NCBI GenBank assembly: GCA_964343835.1 | Contig: CAYFKR010000013.1 | Coordinates: forward strand, 41,748 to 105,747 | Direction: 5' to 3' | Source of the DNA: CALEMW01 sp964343835 | GTDB taxonomy: Bacteria > Krumholzibacteriota > Krumholzibacteriia > LZORAL124-64-63 | Length of the DNA stretch: 64,000 nt | Translations under genes and position numbers: made by a program | In this document: positions 33,400 through 41,785 of the stretch, piece by piece | How positions within the stretch are numbered: position 1 is the first letter of the stretch | How the letters are laid out: each line of letters begins with the position of its first letter | The notes under the pieces: generated by a model | Databases searched by the model: none | Seen by the model: the letters and a program-made list of their open reading frames with translations, nothing else | What the model was told of the DNA's origin: nothing

Positions 33400-35535
33400 A
33401 TGTTTCCCGATATTTGCAAGTCCATGCCGATCGGCCGGATCCTCCCGATCCTGTTGACGTGCTGTTGCATCCTCGCCGCGACGACCGACGGCGCCGCAGC
33501 GAACACCACCGCCTGGGAACGCGACGCCGTCACCCTGCGCATGGTCCAGCTCGCCCAGGCCGGGCGCGTGGCCGAGGCGAGGGACGCGCTGCAGGAGTAC
33601 ATCGACGCGCATCCCGCCGACGGCACCATGCTCTACAACCTGGCCTGCCTCGACATCCTGCTCGGGGACCACGACCAGGCCCTCGTCGACCTCGAATCGG
33701 CCCTCGACAACGGCTACTCGAACTTCCGCCTCATGGACATGGACCGGAGCCTGGCGCCGATCCGCGAGGACCCGCGCTACCTGGAGCTGGTCGAACGCCA
33801 CGAATCCGCGCTCCGCGAGACATCCCTGGCCCGGGCCCTGGTCCTCGAGGACGGTTACCCGCTGGCGGACGTGGACCTGCACCCCGCCGCCGACGACGAC
33901 GGGCGTGTGCGCGCCACGGCGACCCTGACCAACGATGCCGACGCCCTGACCGTCGAGGTCACGGTCGTGGACCCCGCCGCCGGCGTCGACCGCCTGCCCT
34001 GGGACGGCGGCTCCGGGTTGCTGATCAACCTGGTGCGCCCCATCTCCCTGGACGACTACGAATCCCGGCAGTACCACGCGCTGGGCGTGGGCTGCGAGAA
34101 CGGCGTCCCGCAGGCCTGGCTCGTCGGTCGTGACGGTGAACTCGGCTTGCAGCCCCTCCCCGAGGTCGTCCCTACGGTCGAACGCACGGACGACGGGATC
34201 CGGTACGCGGTGACCCTGCCCTGGTCCGTCTTCCACCCGTACGGACCGCCGCTGGACCTGGAGATGGGCCTGAACGTCTTCTACCTGGGCGCGGAGATCG
34301 ACGGCTCCCAGCCGATCCTCTCGCTGATGCCGGAGGGACGCCTCAGCTACGAGCAGTCGCCGTGGCGCCGCTACGTGCCGGCGTCGTTCATGACGAGCGA
34401 CCGCTCGCGACCCGTGCTCAAGGGGCGCCTCTACAACCGCCTCATCGAGGGCGGCACCGTGGACATGGAGTACGTGATCTGGAGCGCGGGGCAGGCCGAC
34501 AAGACGTGCCGCATCGAGATCCTCGACATGGACGGCAACCCCGCCGCGGGATCGGAGCCCCTCGTGCTGGACCTCTGGTGCGAAGAGGACCTGAACTACT
34601 TCGACGCGTCGGTGGATATCACGGGACTGCCGACGGGCGAGTACCGGCTGGTGGCGACGGTGGACGACGTCGGCGGCCGCGAGGCGGTGGTGGTGGAGAG
34701 CTTCACGCGCTTCGCCGACAACCTCTTCGGCGACCTTAACGCGCGCATCTACGCCATGGACACCCCCGAGGGCGGCATCCTCAAGTACCGCCTGTTCCTG
34801 CTCGTCCAGGAGCTGGACAAGCGCCATCCCCAGCAGGACTCGTCGGACCTGCTCGCCACCTGCGCCGAGGTGACCGCCATGATCGAGGCGTGCGAGGGCG
34901 GCGGCTCGTGCCTGCCCGACGCCGGGTTCTTCCTGGGCGGGTTCCCCGTGGACACCATGACCCAGCGGATGTGCGCCCTGCACCTGCCGTCGGGTCATCG
35001 GGGGCTGGACGAGCCGCGGCTGATGGTCGTCGTGCCCCATGAGCCGGGCATGGAGTCGATCCTCGCGGGCCGGATCGGGAACAACATGGATCCCGCCGGA
35101 GACACCGTCGTGCTGGTGCCCCAGTCCCACGGCAGCACGGGCCTGGCGGTGGACAAGGCGTCGGAGCACACGGCCATGGCGGTGGAATGGGGGCGGGAGC
35201 TGTTCCGCACCGGCGACGTCGTGCTGGTCGGACTCGGGGCGGGAACCGATGCGGCCATGATCACGTCGATCCGCCGCCCGGAGCTGTTCCGGCAGGTCGT
35301 GATCGGCGTCGACGATCTGCTGCTGGACGACGCGAACTTCTCCGCCGAAGGCTTCCGCGACGCCCTCGCGAGCCACGTGTCCGACCTTCCCTACGTCCTG
35401 CTCACCGCCGACGCCGACGCCGAGCGCACGCGGATCATCGCGGACACGATGAGCGGCCTGGGATTCCATGTCGTGGTGATCGAGGTGGTCACGGAACAGG
35501 ACGTCCTCGACGTGCTCGCGACCGGGTTGGACTGA
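33400..35535 (+). CDS. Exported TPR/CBM9-like/alpha-beta-hydrolase-like protein
   Basis: A 711-residue exported protein. After a signal peptide (~residues 9-34), residues ~40-130 hold TPR-like helices (AQAGRVAEARDALQEYIDAHP, MLYNLACLDILLGDHDQALVDLESAL). Residues ~145-320 form a beta-sandwich resembling CBM9/DOMON-type domains (PLADVDLHPAADDDGRVRATA). Residues ~330-440 form another beta domain. The final ~240 residues look like an alpha/beta-hydrolase (PRLMVVVPHEPG, then VVLVGLGAGTDAAM at the nucleophile-elbow position). The elbow has Gly/Ala where Ser is normal, so catalysis is doubtful. GGGTAGG precedes the first ATG; a second ATG 24 bases on is possible. Overall function is unknown. Confidence 0.7.
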   Translation: MFPDICKSMPIGRILPILLTCCCILAATTDGAAANTTAWERDAVTLRMVQLAQAGRVAEARDALQEYIDAHPADGTMLYNLACLDILLGDHDQALVDLESALDNGYSNFRLMDMDRSLAPIREDPRYLELVERHESALRETSLARALVLEDGYPLADVDLHPAADDDGRVRATATLTNDADALTVEVTVVDPAAGVDRLPWDGGSGLLINLVRPISLDDYESRQYHALGVGCENGVPQAWLVGRDGELGLQPLPEVVPTVERTDDGIRYAVTLPWSVFHPYGPPLDLEMGLNVFYLGAEIDGSQPILSLMPEGRLSYEQSPWRRYVPASFMTSDRSRPVLKGRLYNRLIEGGTVDMEYVIWSAGQADKTCRIEILDMDGNPAAGSEPLVLDLWCEEDLNYFDASVDITGLPTGEYRLVATVDDVGGREAVVVESFTRFADNLFGDLNARIYAMDTPEGGILKYRLFLLVQELDKRHPQQDSSDLLATCAEVTAMIEACEGGGSCLPDAGFFLGGFPVDTMTQRMCALHLPSGHRGLDEPRLMVVVPHEPGMESILAGRIGNNMDPAGDTVVLVPQSHGSTGLAVDKASEHTAMAVEWGRELFRTGDVVLVGLGAGTDAAMITSIRRPELFRQVVIGVDDLLLDDANFSAEGFRDALASHVSDLPYVLLTADADAERTRIIADTMSGLGFHVVVIEVVTEQDVLDVLATGLD

Positions 35536-35539
35536 GCCG

Positions 35540-35728
35540 CTACCCGTCGCGCCGTACCGCCGCGAGGATGGACGTGACCATCAGCCCGAGCCCCAACCCC
35601 GCGAGCAGTGAGCCCAGGAACCAGAAGATCGAGCGCTGGAAGAAGAAGAACCCCACGCCGATGCCCAGCAGCAGTCCGCCGCCGGTGGCCCAGGTGGTCT
35701 TGTCTTCGTGGATTTCGTGACCGCTCAT
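35540..35728 (-). CDS. Small two-helix membrane protein
   Basis: A 62-residue protein: a polar start (MSGHEIHEDKTTWATGG), then two membrane helices (GLLLGIGVGFFFFQRSIFWF and LGSLLAGLGLGLMVTSILAAV) and a basic end. No family is recognised. AGGGAGG lies 6 bases before the ATG at 35728; the open frame upstream of it is not coding. It is divergent from the motif-C unit. Confidence 0.7.
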   Translation of the reverse strand: MSGHEIHEDKTTWATGGGLLLGIGVGFFFFQRSIFWFLGSLLAGLGLGLMVTSILAAVRRDG

Positions 35729-35792
35729 GTCGAACCTCCCTGCACGCGATGGTGACGGAACCCGACCAGTACGTCCATCCTCGATCATTGTT

Positions 35793-35822
35793 CTTGAATC
35801 GGCCGACCTTCCGTTGTTCCCC
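35793..35822 (+). promoter_or_regulatory. Copy C of the bipartite promoter-like motif
   Basis: CTTGAATC at 35793..35800 and TTGTTCCCC at 35814..35822 with a 13-base spacer, both perfect to consensus, 66 bases before the ATG of the lipoprotein at 35889. Confidence 0.65.
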
Positions 35823-35888
35823 CTCCATGAACAGGGGACCCGGAGTCCGCGCGAGCGGCTCCGCCATCGAACGACGAAAGGACACGCC

Positions 35889-36542
35889 ATGCTCCGCATC
35901 GCATCACGACGATCCATCGCCACCAGGGGAATCGCCCTGTTCCTCTCCCTCCTCGCCGCCTCGGCGTTCCTGCTGACGGGGTGCTCCGAGCAGGGCGGCA
36001 ACGTGCTCGGGCCCGATGGAGACACCGGGGAAAAGAACCTCCACAATCCCGTCCACACCGCCACTCTCGTCCAGAGCATCGGCACCAAGTGCACCACCGT
36101 GCCCTCATCAAGCCCCTGGCCCCAGCGGGACTACTCCTACATCGTGACGCCCGCTCAAGGCGGGCTCAATCGCGTGGTCGTGGGCATCGGGACTACCGTC
36201 TTCAACCCGCAGAACATCATTCTGCCCACCGGATGGACCTTCACAGCGGTGAACAACACGACTCTACCTCACAAGAACAGCTGGACTCCCTGCGGATCGA
36301 TCGCCGTAGCGAACCAGTCGACCGACATCACCGTCCATTTCTCCGGTCCGACCATGACCACGCAATTCCAGATCGCCTACGACTCGGAGCTCGAGCCGCA
36401 TACAGTAAGCTGGGGAGCGAGTGACGGCACGCGTAGCAGCTGGGCCAAGCGTGTCGGCCTGGGCCTGGGTCCCGTGCACGCGCCCGGCGGCGGTCTCACC
36501 GAAGGGTATGACGGTCCGGGAGACATCGTTCCCAAGCCTTAG
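35889..36542 (+). CDS. Lipoprotein of unknown function
   Basis: A 217-residue lipoprotein with signal ending FLLTGC (Cys32). The mature protein has a Ser/Thr/Asn-rich beta domain (VVVGIGTTVFNPQNIILPTGWTF; STDITVHFSGPTMTTQFQIAY) and ends GYDGPGDIVPKP. Base composition is slightly lower in GC in the middle. I recognise no family. AAAGGA precedes the ATG by 8 bases. It is the only gene of the motif-C unit and ends at a shared hairpin terminator. Confidence 0.72.
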   Translation: MLRIASRRSIATRGIALFLSLLAASAFLLTGCSEQGGNVLGPDGDTGEKNLHNPVHTATLVQSIGTKCTTVPSSSPWPQRDYSYIVTPAQGGLNRVVVGIGTTVFNPQNIILPTGWTFTAVNNTTLPHKNSWTPCGSIAVANQSTDITVHFSGPTMTTQFQIAYDSELEPHTVSWGASDGTRSSWAKRVGLGLGPVHAPGGGLTEGYDGPGDIVPKP

Positions 36543-36569
36543 CGGAGCAGGCGGGAATGGGAACGACAG

Positions 36570-36598
36570 GCGCCCCGCCGATCCAGGCGGGGCGCTTT
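36570..36598. terminator. Bidirectional terminator
   Basis: A perfect 10-bp stem (GCGCCCCGCC / GGCGGGGCGC, 6-base loop) followed by TTT on the plus strand, between two convergent genes. It can serve both. Confidence 0.75.
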
Positions 36599-36599
36599 C

Positions 36600-39500
36600 C
36601 TATTTCATCAGCACCATCTTCCGGCTCAGCACCCCGCCGTCCGTCTCCAGGCGATAGAGGTACACGCCGCTGGCGGCGCGGCGGCCGTGGTCGTCGTCGC
36701 CGCGCCAGATCACGGCGTGGACGCCGGCGGGCAGGGCGTCGTCCACCAGGGTGCGCACGCGACGGCCGGCCAGGTCGTGGACGACCAGGCGCACGCGACC
36801 CTCGCGGGGCGTGGTGAAGCTGATGGTGGTGGCCGGGTTGAAGGGGTTGGGCGATGCGGCCGAGAGGGTCGGCACCGACGGCACCAGGGGCGACACGCCC
36901 GTCAGGTCGCCGGTCACGATGAGCACGTGCGAAGCCGCCGCGGTGGACGTGAAGCCCGCCGCCGAGGCGGCAACGGTGGTGGTGCCGGGCAGCGCCGGCG
37001 CGAAGGCCGCGCCGCCCCCGGCGACGGTACCCGCGCTCTGGAAGTTCCCGGCGACGACGTCCACCGCAACCGAATCGGCGAGACCCGCCTGGGTCCTCAG
37101 GTCGGCGATCCCCCCGTCGGACAGCACCAGCGAGGCGACCACCGGGGCTGCGCCGGCGCGAACGGCCTGGGTCACGGCGAGGGAGTCGCCGGACGCGTCG
37201 GCCACGCCGGTCTGGACGGTGAAGGGGACATCGTCGGCGAACACGTCGAGGGTGTCCGGGAGCATGGCCACCTGGAGGGCGGCGGGGTCGACGCGCACGG
37301 ACACGCCGCCGGCGGCGAACCCGCTGGCAGTGGCGTCCACCGACACGGTGCCGGTCACGCCTTCGAGGGCCTGGATCACGAAGGGCGCCTCGGTGAAGCC
37401 GTTGGGCAGGAACACGTCGATGGAGGGCGAGCCCGGTGTCGTCACGTCGGGCGCGATGAGCAGGCGCGTGGTGTCGGCGCTGGCCACGGTGACGGTCACG
37501 CCGCCGTGGGCGCCGTCGCTCAGCTTGGCGGTCAGTTCGCCCGTCTGCAGGCCGGCACCGACGGTGGCCGGCACCTGGAGCAGGGCGATGCCGTCGCCGG
37601 ATACGGTCACCAGGCGCTGGGCCCAGCCGGTCTGGAAGAAGCCGGGGATGGAGGCCTCGACGAGGGTCGAGCCCTGGCCGAGGGGGCGGAGGGCTGCGCC
37701 GCCGCTGAGCACCGTATTGCCGGTGCTGGAATGATCGGGATGGATGGCGACCTGCACCGCCGGACCCGTGGCGGCGACGGTCACGAGGTCCGCAACGACC
37801 GGAGTGTCCACCGTCAGGCTCACCGCCAGGGGAGCCACGCCGCCGCGGCGGTACTGCTGGGTCGACACGCTGCCGCCGGTGCCGCTGGGCAGGCCGACCC
37901 GCACGATGAACGGGTCGTCGGCGCCGCCCACCGACTGGTTCTCATTGAGGTAGACGATGTCGAGGGCCGGCTGCACCACCGTGTAGGTGGTGGACGTGGG
38001 TACGAAACCGTCGGCGGTGATGTCCACGGTCACCGCGCCGGCGGTGCCGTCGAGGGCCTGGGCCGTGAAGTACGCCCGCGACTCGCCGTCGGGAACGAAG
38101 AGGTCCAGGGACCCGCTCCCCTCCACGTCGCGGGACGGCGCGACGAGCAGCACCGTCGAGTCCTGCGACGCCACGTGGACCCACGTGCCGCCGTGACCCA
38201 GCGCGCTGAAGGTGACGTTGGTGGTGGAACTCTGCAGCCCCGCGCCGATGGTCAGGCCCGAGTACCCCAGGGACATGGTGGGCTGGGTGATGGAGACGCT
38301 GCGCACGGCGTTTAGCCCCGACTCGAAGCCCGGCGCCGACACGCTCACCGTCGCCGTGCCCACGGTCAGGCCGTCGATGGCCACGCCACCGGCCGCCAGG
38401 GTCGAGGGCGTGTAGCTCTCGCCGGCCGCGATGACGGCCGTCACCACGTCGCTCGTGTCGGCGGCGGTCAGCAGGGTCGCCACGACGGGGTCGTCCACCG
38501 AGAAGGTCAGGGTCGCTCCCGCGGAGCCGGCACGCAATTCCTGCGTCGTGACCGTGGAAGAGTTCGGGATACCGATCCGCGTCCGGAAGACCGCCGGCGG
38601 GTCGATGGTGTCCAGACTGCCCACCAGCGAGGGCGTGTAGATCTCGACGCGTGGCTGGACCACGTCGATGTCGGCGGCAGCGCCGGAGAAACCGTCGACG
38701 ACGGCGGTCACGGTGGCCGTCCCCACGACACCCTCCAGGCCCTGGGCATAGAAGCGGGCGGCCGTCTGGCCGTCGGGAACGTCGATGGCCAGGGAGCCGG
38801 CGCCGACGCTGTCCGGGTCGGCCGTCAGCAGCACCAGGGTCGAGTCGCTCGCCTGGATGAACACGGTGCGGCCGCCATGAGCGCTGGCACCGAGCCGGAA
38901 TTCCATCCACGACGTCTGCAGTCCGGACCCGACGGTATCCTTCCAGTAGTAGGTCGTGACGCTCGGCTGGGTGACCGTGACGGTGCGGATGCCCGCGGCC
39001 ACGGGAGCGAAGCCAGGAATCTCGGCGTAGACGGTGACCGTCCCCTCGCCCACGCCGTCGAAGGCGAAGCCCCCGGACGCGACGTTGGACGGCGTCGCGT
39101 AGCTGCCCGCAGGCATTGCGTAGGTCAGGGTGTCGCCGGCGGCGGTCTGGGAGACGAGCAGACCCACGGACGGATCGGTGCTGATCACGGAGACGGTCGC
39201 GCCGGGGCCGCCGGGGCGGAGATCCTGAAGAGCTCCGAGGGCCGTCCCGCCTGCGTTGGGCAAGCCGACACGGACCTGGAACGCGTCGTCGGGATCGAGG
39301 GTGTCCACGGCCGTCAGCAGACCGCTGATGTCGAACACGCCGGTGACGACCTCGGCCGCCTCCACCGCCGACGTCCAGCCGGACGCCGTGGCGCTGACGA
39401 CCGCCGCGCCGCTCACGCCCTCCAGGCCGTGCAGGTAGTAACCGTGGGTGAGTTGCCCGTCGGGGATGGTCACGTCGAGGGACGCCTGGCCCACGGAGTC

Positions 39501-40457
39501 GGCGTGGGCCGACAGCAGCAGCCTGGACGGGTCCAGGCTTTCCAGGTGAACGGTCACGCCGCCGTGATCCGTACCATTGAGGCGTACCTGGTGCTGGTTC
39601 GAGATGAGTCCGGCGCCCACGTCCACGGGCAGGGCGTAGAGCTCCAGGGCGGCCGGCTCGACGGTTACCATCGCCGGGTCCGGCGCGACGACGGCGAATC
39701 CCGGAGCCGAGATGCTCACCCCCGCCGACCCGGCGTCGACGGGCGACACCGCCGCACCGCCGGTTGCCACCAGTGTCGGCGTGGTGTTCGCGCCCGGCGC
39801 CACGGACGCCTGCACCGACAGTCCCGAACCCGTATCCGTGACCATCTCCATCACGGCCGCATCGGACGACGTGAACGTCACGGTGATCCCCGGTCCGCCT
39901 GCCCGCGCCGACTGGAGCACCTGGAGGTTGAGGAGGTCGGCCCGCGGAATGCCCGTGCGGGCCGTGACCGGATCGTCGGGATCCACCGTCGCCATGCTCG
40001 TGGGCACGCCCTCGAGCCTCAGGCCGGGCGTCACCACGCTCACGGCCAGGGTGTCGGTCGTCCAGCCGGGAGCCGACGCCGTCACGTCCACCGCGCCGGT
40101 CAGTCCCTCCAGGGCCTGCACGACGATCGACTTGGCGGTAGTGCCGTTGGGGAAGTAGATCTCGAGGGAGTCGCCGCCGGCGGTAGCCACGTCCGGCGCC
40201 ACGAGGGCCATGAGCGAGTCGGCCGAAGCCACGGTCACGAACACGCCGCCGTGCTGGCTCTGGTCCAGGATCACGCTGATCGCCGGCGACTGGAGGCCGG
40301 AGCCCACGTCGACATCGGCTGCGCTGAACGAGATGGTCTGAGCGAAAGCCGGCACGGAGAGCACCAGCAGGACGGAGCACAGCACGAGGGTGCGGGGTAT
40401 GGCGGAGACCTCAGGATGATCGGGGATGGGGTCGTGTTCGCGCAAACAGGATAACAT
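36600..40457 (-). CDS. Large secreted protein with five 230-residue repeats and C-terminal sorting domain
   Basis: A 1285-residue exported protein. A signal sequence ends VPAFAQ. The body is five tandem repeats of about 230 residues. Each begins near V-G-[SA]-G-L-Q, has HGG...V.S.D, a PDG or PNG turn, [QL]ALEGV[TS]G.V.V.A.A.GF and a LD.DDPF.VR.G.P segment, i.e. a chain of Ig-like beta domains. The last ~85 residues are the FlgD-like sorting module (SPNPFNPATTISFT, SGVYLYRLE, ending KMVLMK). It is probably a surface stalk or adhesin. The only ATG gives a slightly long signal region and no strong ribosome site, so the start is uncertain. Confidence 0.78.
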   Translation of the reverse strand: MLSCLREHDPIPDHPEVSAIPRTLVLCSVLLVLSVPAFAQTISFSAADVDVGSGLQSPAISVILDQSQHGGVFVTVASADSLMALVAPDVATAGGDSLEIYFPNGTTAKSIVVQALEGLTGAVDVTASAPGWTTDTLAVSVVTPGLRLEGVPTSMATVDPDDPVTARTGIPRADLLNLQVLQSARAGGPGITVTFTSSDAAVMEMVTDTGSGLSVQASVAPGANTTPTLVATGGAAVSPVDAGSAGVSISAPGFAVVAPDPAMVTVEPAALELYALPVDVGAGLISNQHQVRLNGTDHGGVTVHLESLDPSRLLLSAHADSVGQASLDVTIPDGQLTHGYYLHGLEGVSGAAVVSATASGWTSAVEAAEVVTGVFDISGLLTAVDTLDPDDAFQVRVGLPNAGGTALGALQDLRPGGPGATVSVISTDPSVGLLVSQTAAGDTLTYAMPAGSYATPSNVASGGFAFDGVGEGTVTVYAEIPGFAPVAAGIRTVTVTQPSVTTYYWKDTVGSGLQTSWMEFRLGASAHGGRTVFIQASDSTLVLLTADPDSVGAGSLAIDVPDGQTAARFYAQGLEGVVGTATVTAVVDGFSGAAADIDVVQPRVEIYTPSLVGSLDTIDPPAVFRTRIGIPNSSTVTTQELRAGSAGATLTFSVDDPVVATLLTAADTSDVVTAVIAAGESYTPSTLAAGGVAIDGLTVGTATVSVSAPGFESGLNAVRSVSITQPTMSLGYSGLTIGAGLQSSTTNVTFSALGHGGTWVHVASQDSTVLLVAPSRDVEGSGSLDLFVPDGESRAYFTAQALDGTAGAVTVDITADGFVPTSTTYTVVQPALDIVYLNENQSVGGADDPFIVRVGLPSGTGGSVSTQQYRRGGVAPLAVSLTVDTPVVADLVTVAATGPAVQVAIHPDHSSTGNTVLSGGAALRPLGQGSTLVEASIPGFFQTGWAQRLVTVSGDGIALLQVPATVGAGLQTGELTAKLSDGAHGGVTVTVASADTTRLLIAPDVTTPGSPSIDVFLPNGFTEAPFVIQALEGVTGTVSVDATASGFAAGGVSVRVDPAALQVAMLPDTLDVFADDVPFTVQTGVADASGDSLAVTQAVRAGAAPVVASLVLSDGGIADLRTQAGLADSVAVDVVAGNFQSAGTVAGGGAAFAPALPGTTTVAASAAGFTSTAAASHVLIVTGDLTGVSPLVPSVPTLSAASPNPFNPATTISFTTPREGRVRLVVHDLAGRRVRTLVDDALPAGVHAVIWRGDDDHGRRAASGVYLYRLETDGGVLSRKMVLMK
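36855..40310 (-). repeat. Five ~690-bp coding repeats
   Basis: The V-G-[SA]-G-L-Q element that opens each unit recurs near 40305, 39620, 38930, 38245 and 37555, an almost constant period of about 690 bp. Units are diverged in DNA, so the array looks old rather than recently amplified. Confidence 0.7.
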
Positions 40458-40516
40458 ATATCCTGATTAAGGTGCCATGGGGGCAAGGGTTGGGTTTATC
40501 GGAGGGTAAGATCAGC

Positions 40517-41692
40517 TCACCGGTACAGCCCCTTGACCGACCCCCAAGTCTGACCGCCCTCCACTCCTGTCGCCTCATCAGTCCAGCTCAGCGCCCGTAG
40601 ATGCGCATGAAACGCCTCAGCCATCCATCGGTAGCCCTCGACGGCGGGATGGAGGTAATTGTCCACTGGATAGCCGTCGGTCCGATCCACCATGACGCCC
40701 GAAGCACAGACATCGACTCTGGGATCGAACGCCCCGGAGTCGTACCGGTCCTTCAGGGCATGTCGGTAGACGGCCATGTTCCGCTCATAGGTTTCGTGAT
40801 GATCGAGGCTGCCGTAGTTCGACTCCCAGGCGGATGCCCTGATGTTCCCCGACGACGGCAGACTGATGACGACCCGACACCCTGGATAACCTCGATCCGG
40901 CGACAGCAGGACCTCAAGGAACCCGTCGATGCGGGCCGTCCAGACCGCCAGGGTTCCTTCCGTCAGGTCTTGCCCCTGGAGTCCCCAGAGGTCGTTGTAT
41001 CCGAGCTGGATGATGCAAGCGTCGACCGGACCTGGTTGACCCGTCCGCTTCATATAGTCGCGGAAGTCCAGCCGTGCGTTCTCCTGATCCCAGAACGGGT
41101 TGTCGAACACGCTCGATGGAGGGTTCACGAAGTCCACCCACCGACGACCATTGTAGCCTTCGTGCACCGTGGGCTCGGCGCCCGCCGTTCCGATCAGCCG
41201 GATTCCGGCCCCTTCATCGGCCTGGAACAGATCGAGGATACCGGCGGCGATATACGAACGCTCGGGCATCCCCCATGGGTGAGCGGCCACCAACGAATCG
41301 CCGATGAGCAGAACATTCATCGAATCACGGCTCGTGCCGCGGCCGACCGGCCGAACGACCGTGTGTGCGCTGAACACGGTCCGGCCCTCGTCGTGACTCG
41401 CCACGACGGCGACACGGATTCCCCCTCCGGCTACGGACTTGATGTGAACTCCGGTGGAGTCGTCGCTGCCGACGTCGCCGATGCACGTGAAGTCGAGATC
41501 GCGGGCACCCGGGGGCCATGCCACGAGCTGATCGTAGAAGATGCGCATGGAGCGACCCTCGACGACGAAGATGGTGTCGGGGAGACAGGGAGTCGTGTCC
41601 AGGTCCTCGAAGGAAGGGGAACAGCGAGACACGGTAGGCAACAGGATGCACGCGAGCAGGCACGCGAGCGCGGAGCCCATGGTTCTGGTCAT
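40517..41692 (-). CDS. Exported SGNH/GDSL-family hydrolase with WGSxKxLYR tail
   Basis: A 391-residue exported protein. The N-terminus is hydrophobic and ends near SRC. A ~100-residue beta domain is followed from ~125 by a SGNH hydrolase fold: block I LLIGDSLVAAHPWG (Ser133), block III IIQLGYNDLWG (the Gly/Asn pair) and block V VDNYLHPAVEGY (His348). These enzymes cleave esters, often acyl groups on glycans or lipids. The last residues, TWGSVKGLYR, match the end of the unrelated protein at 43955 and may be a short targeting signal. The ATG at 41692 has AGG ahead; an in-frame ATG 21 bases earlier is also possible. Confidence 0.82.
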   Translation of the reverse strand: MTRTMGSALACLLACILLPTVSRCSPSFEDLDTTPCLPDTIFVVEGRSMRIFYDQLVAWPPGARDLDFTCIGDVGSDDSTGVHIKSVAGGGIRVAVVASHDEGRTVFSAHTVVRPVGRGTSRDSMNVLLIGDSLVAAHPWGMPERSYIAAGILDLFQADEGAGIRLIGTAGAEPTVHEGYNGRRWVDFVNPPSSVFDNPFWDQENARLDFRDYMKRTGQPGPVDACIIQLGYNDLWGLQGQDLTEGTLAVWTARIDGFLEVLLSPDRGYPGCRVVISLPSSGNIRASAWESNYGSLDHHETYERNMAVYRHALKDRYDSGAFDPRVDVCASGVMVDRTDGYPVDNYLHPAVEGYRWMAEAFHAHLRALSWTDEATGVEGGQTWGSVKGLYR

Positions 41693-41785
41693 GGCCTGGA
41701 CCTCGAAGGTCATGGATGTCGGGCGATATCGTTACGAATGATCGTTCGGGAACTATGACGCAGCTTGAACACCCGGTCAACGTCG

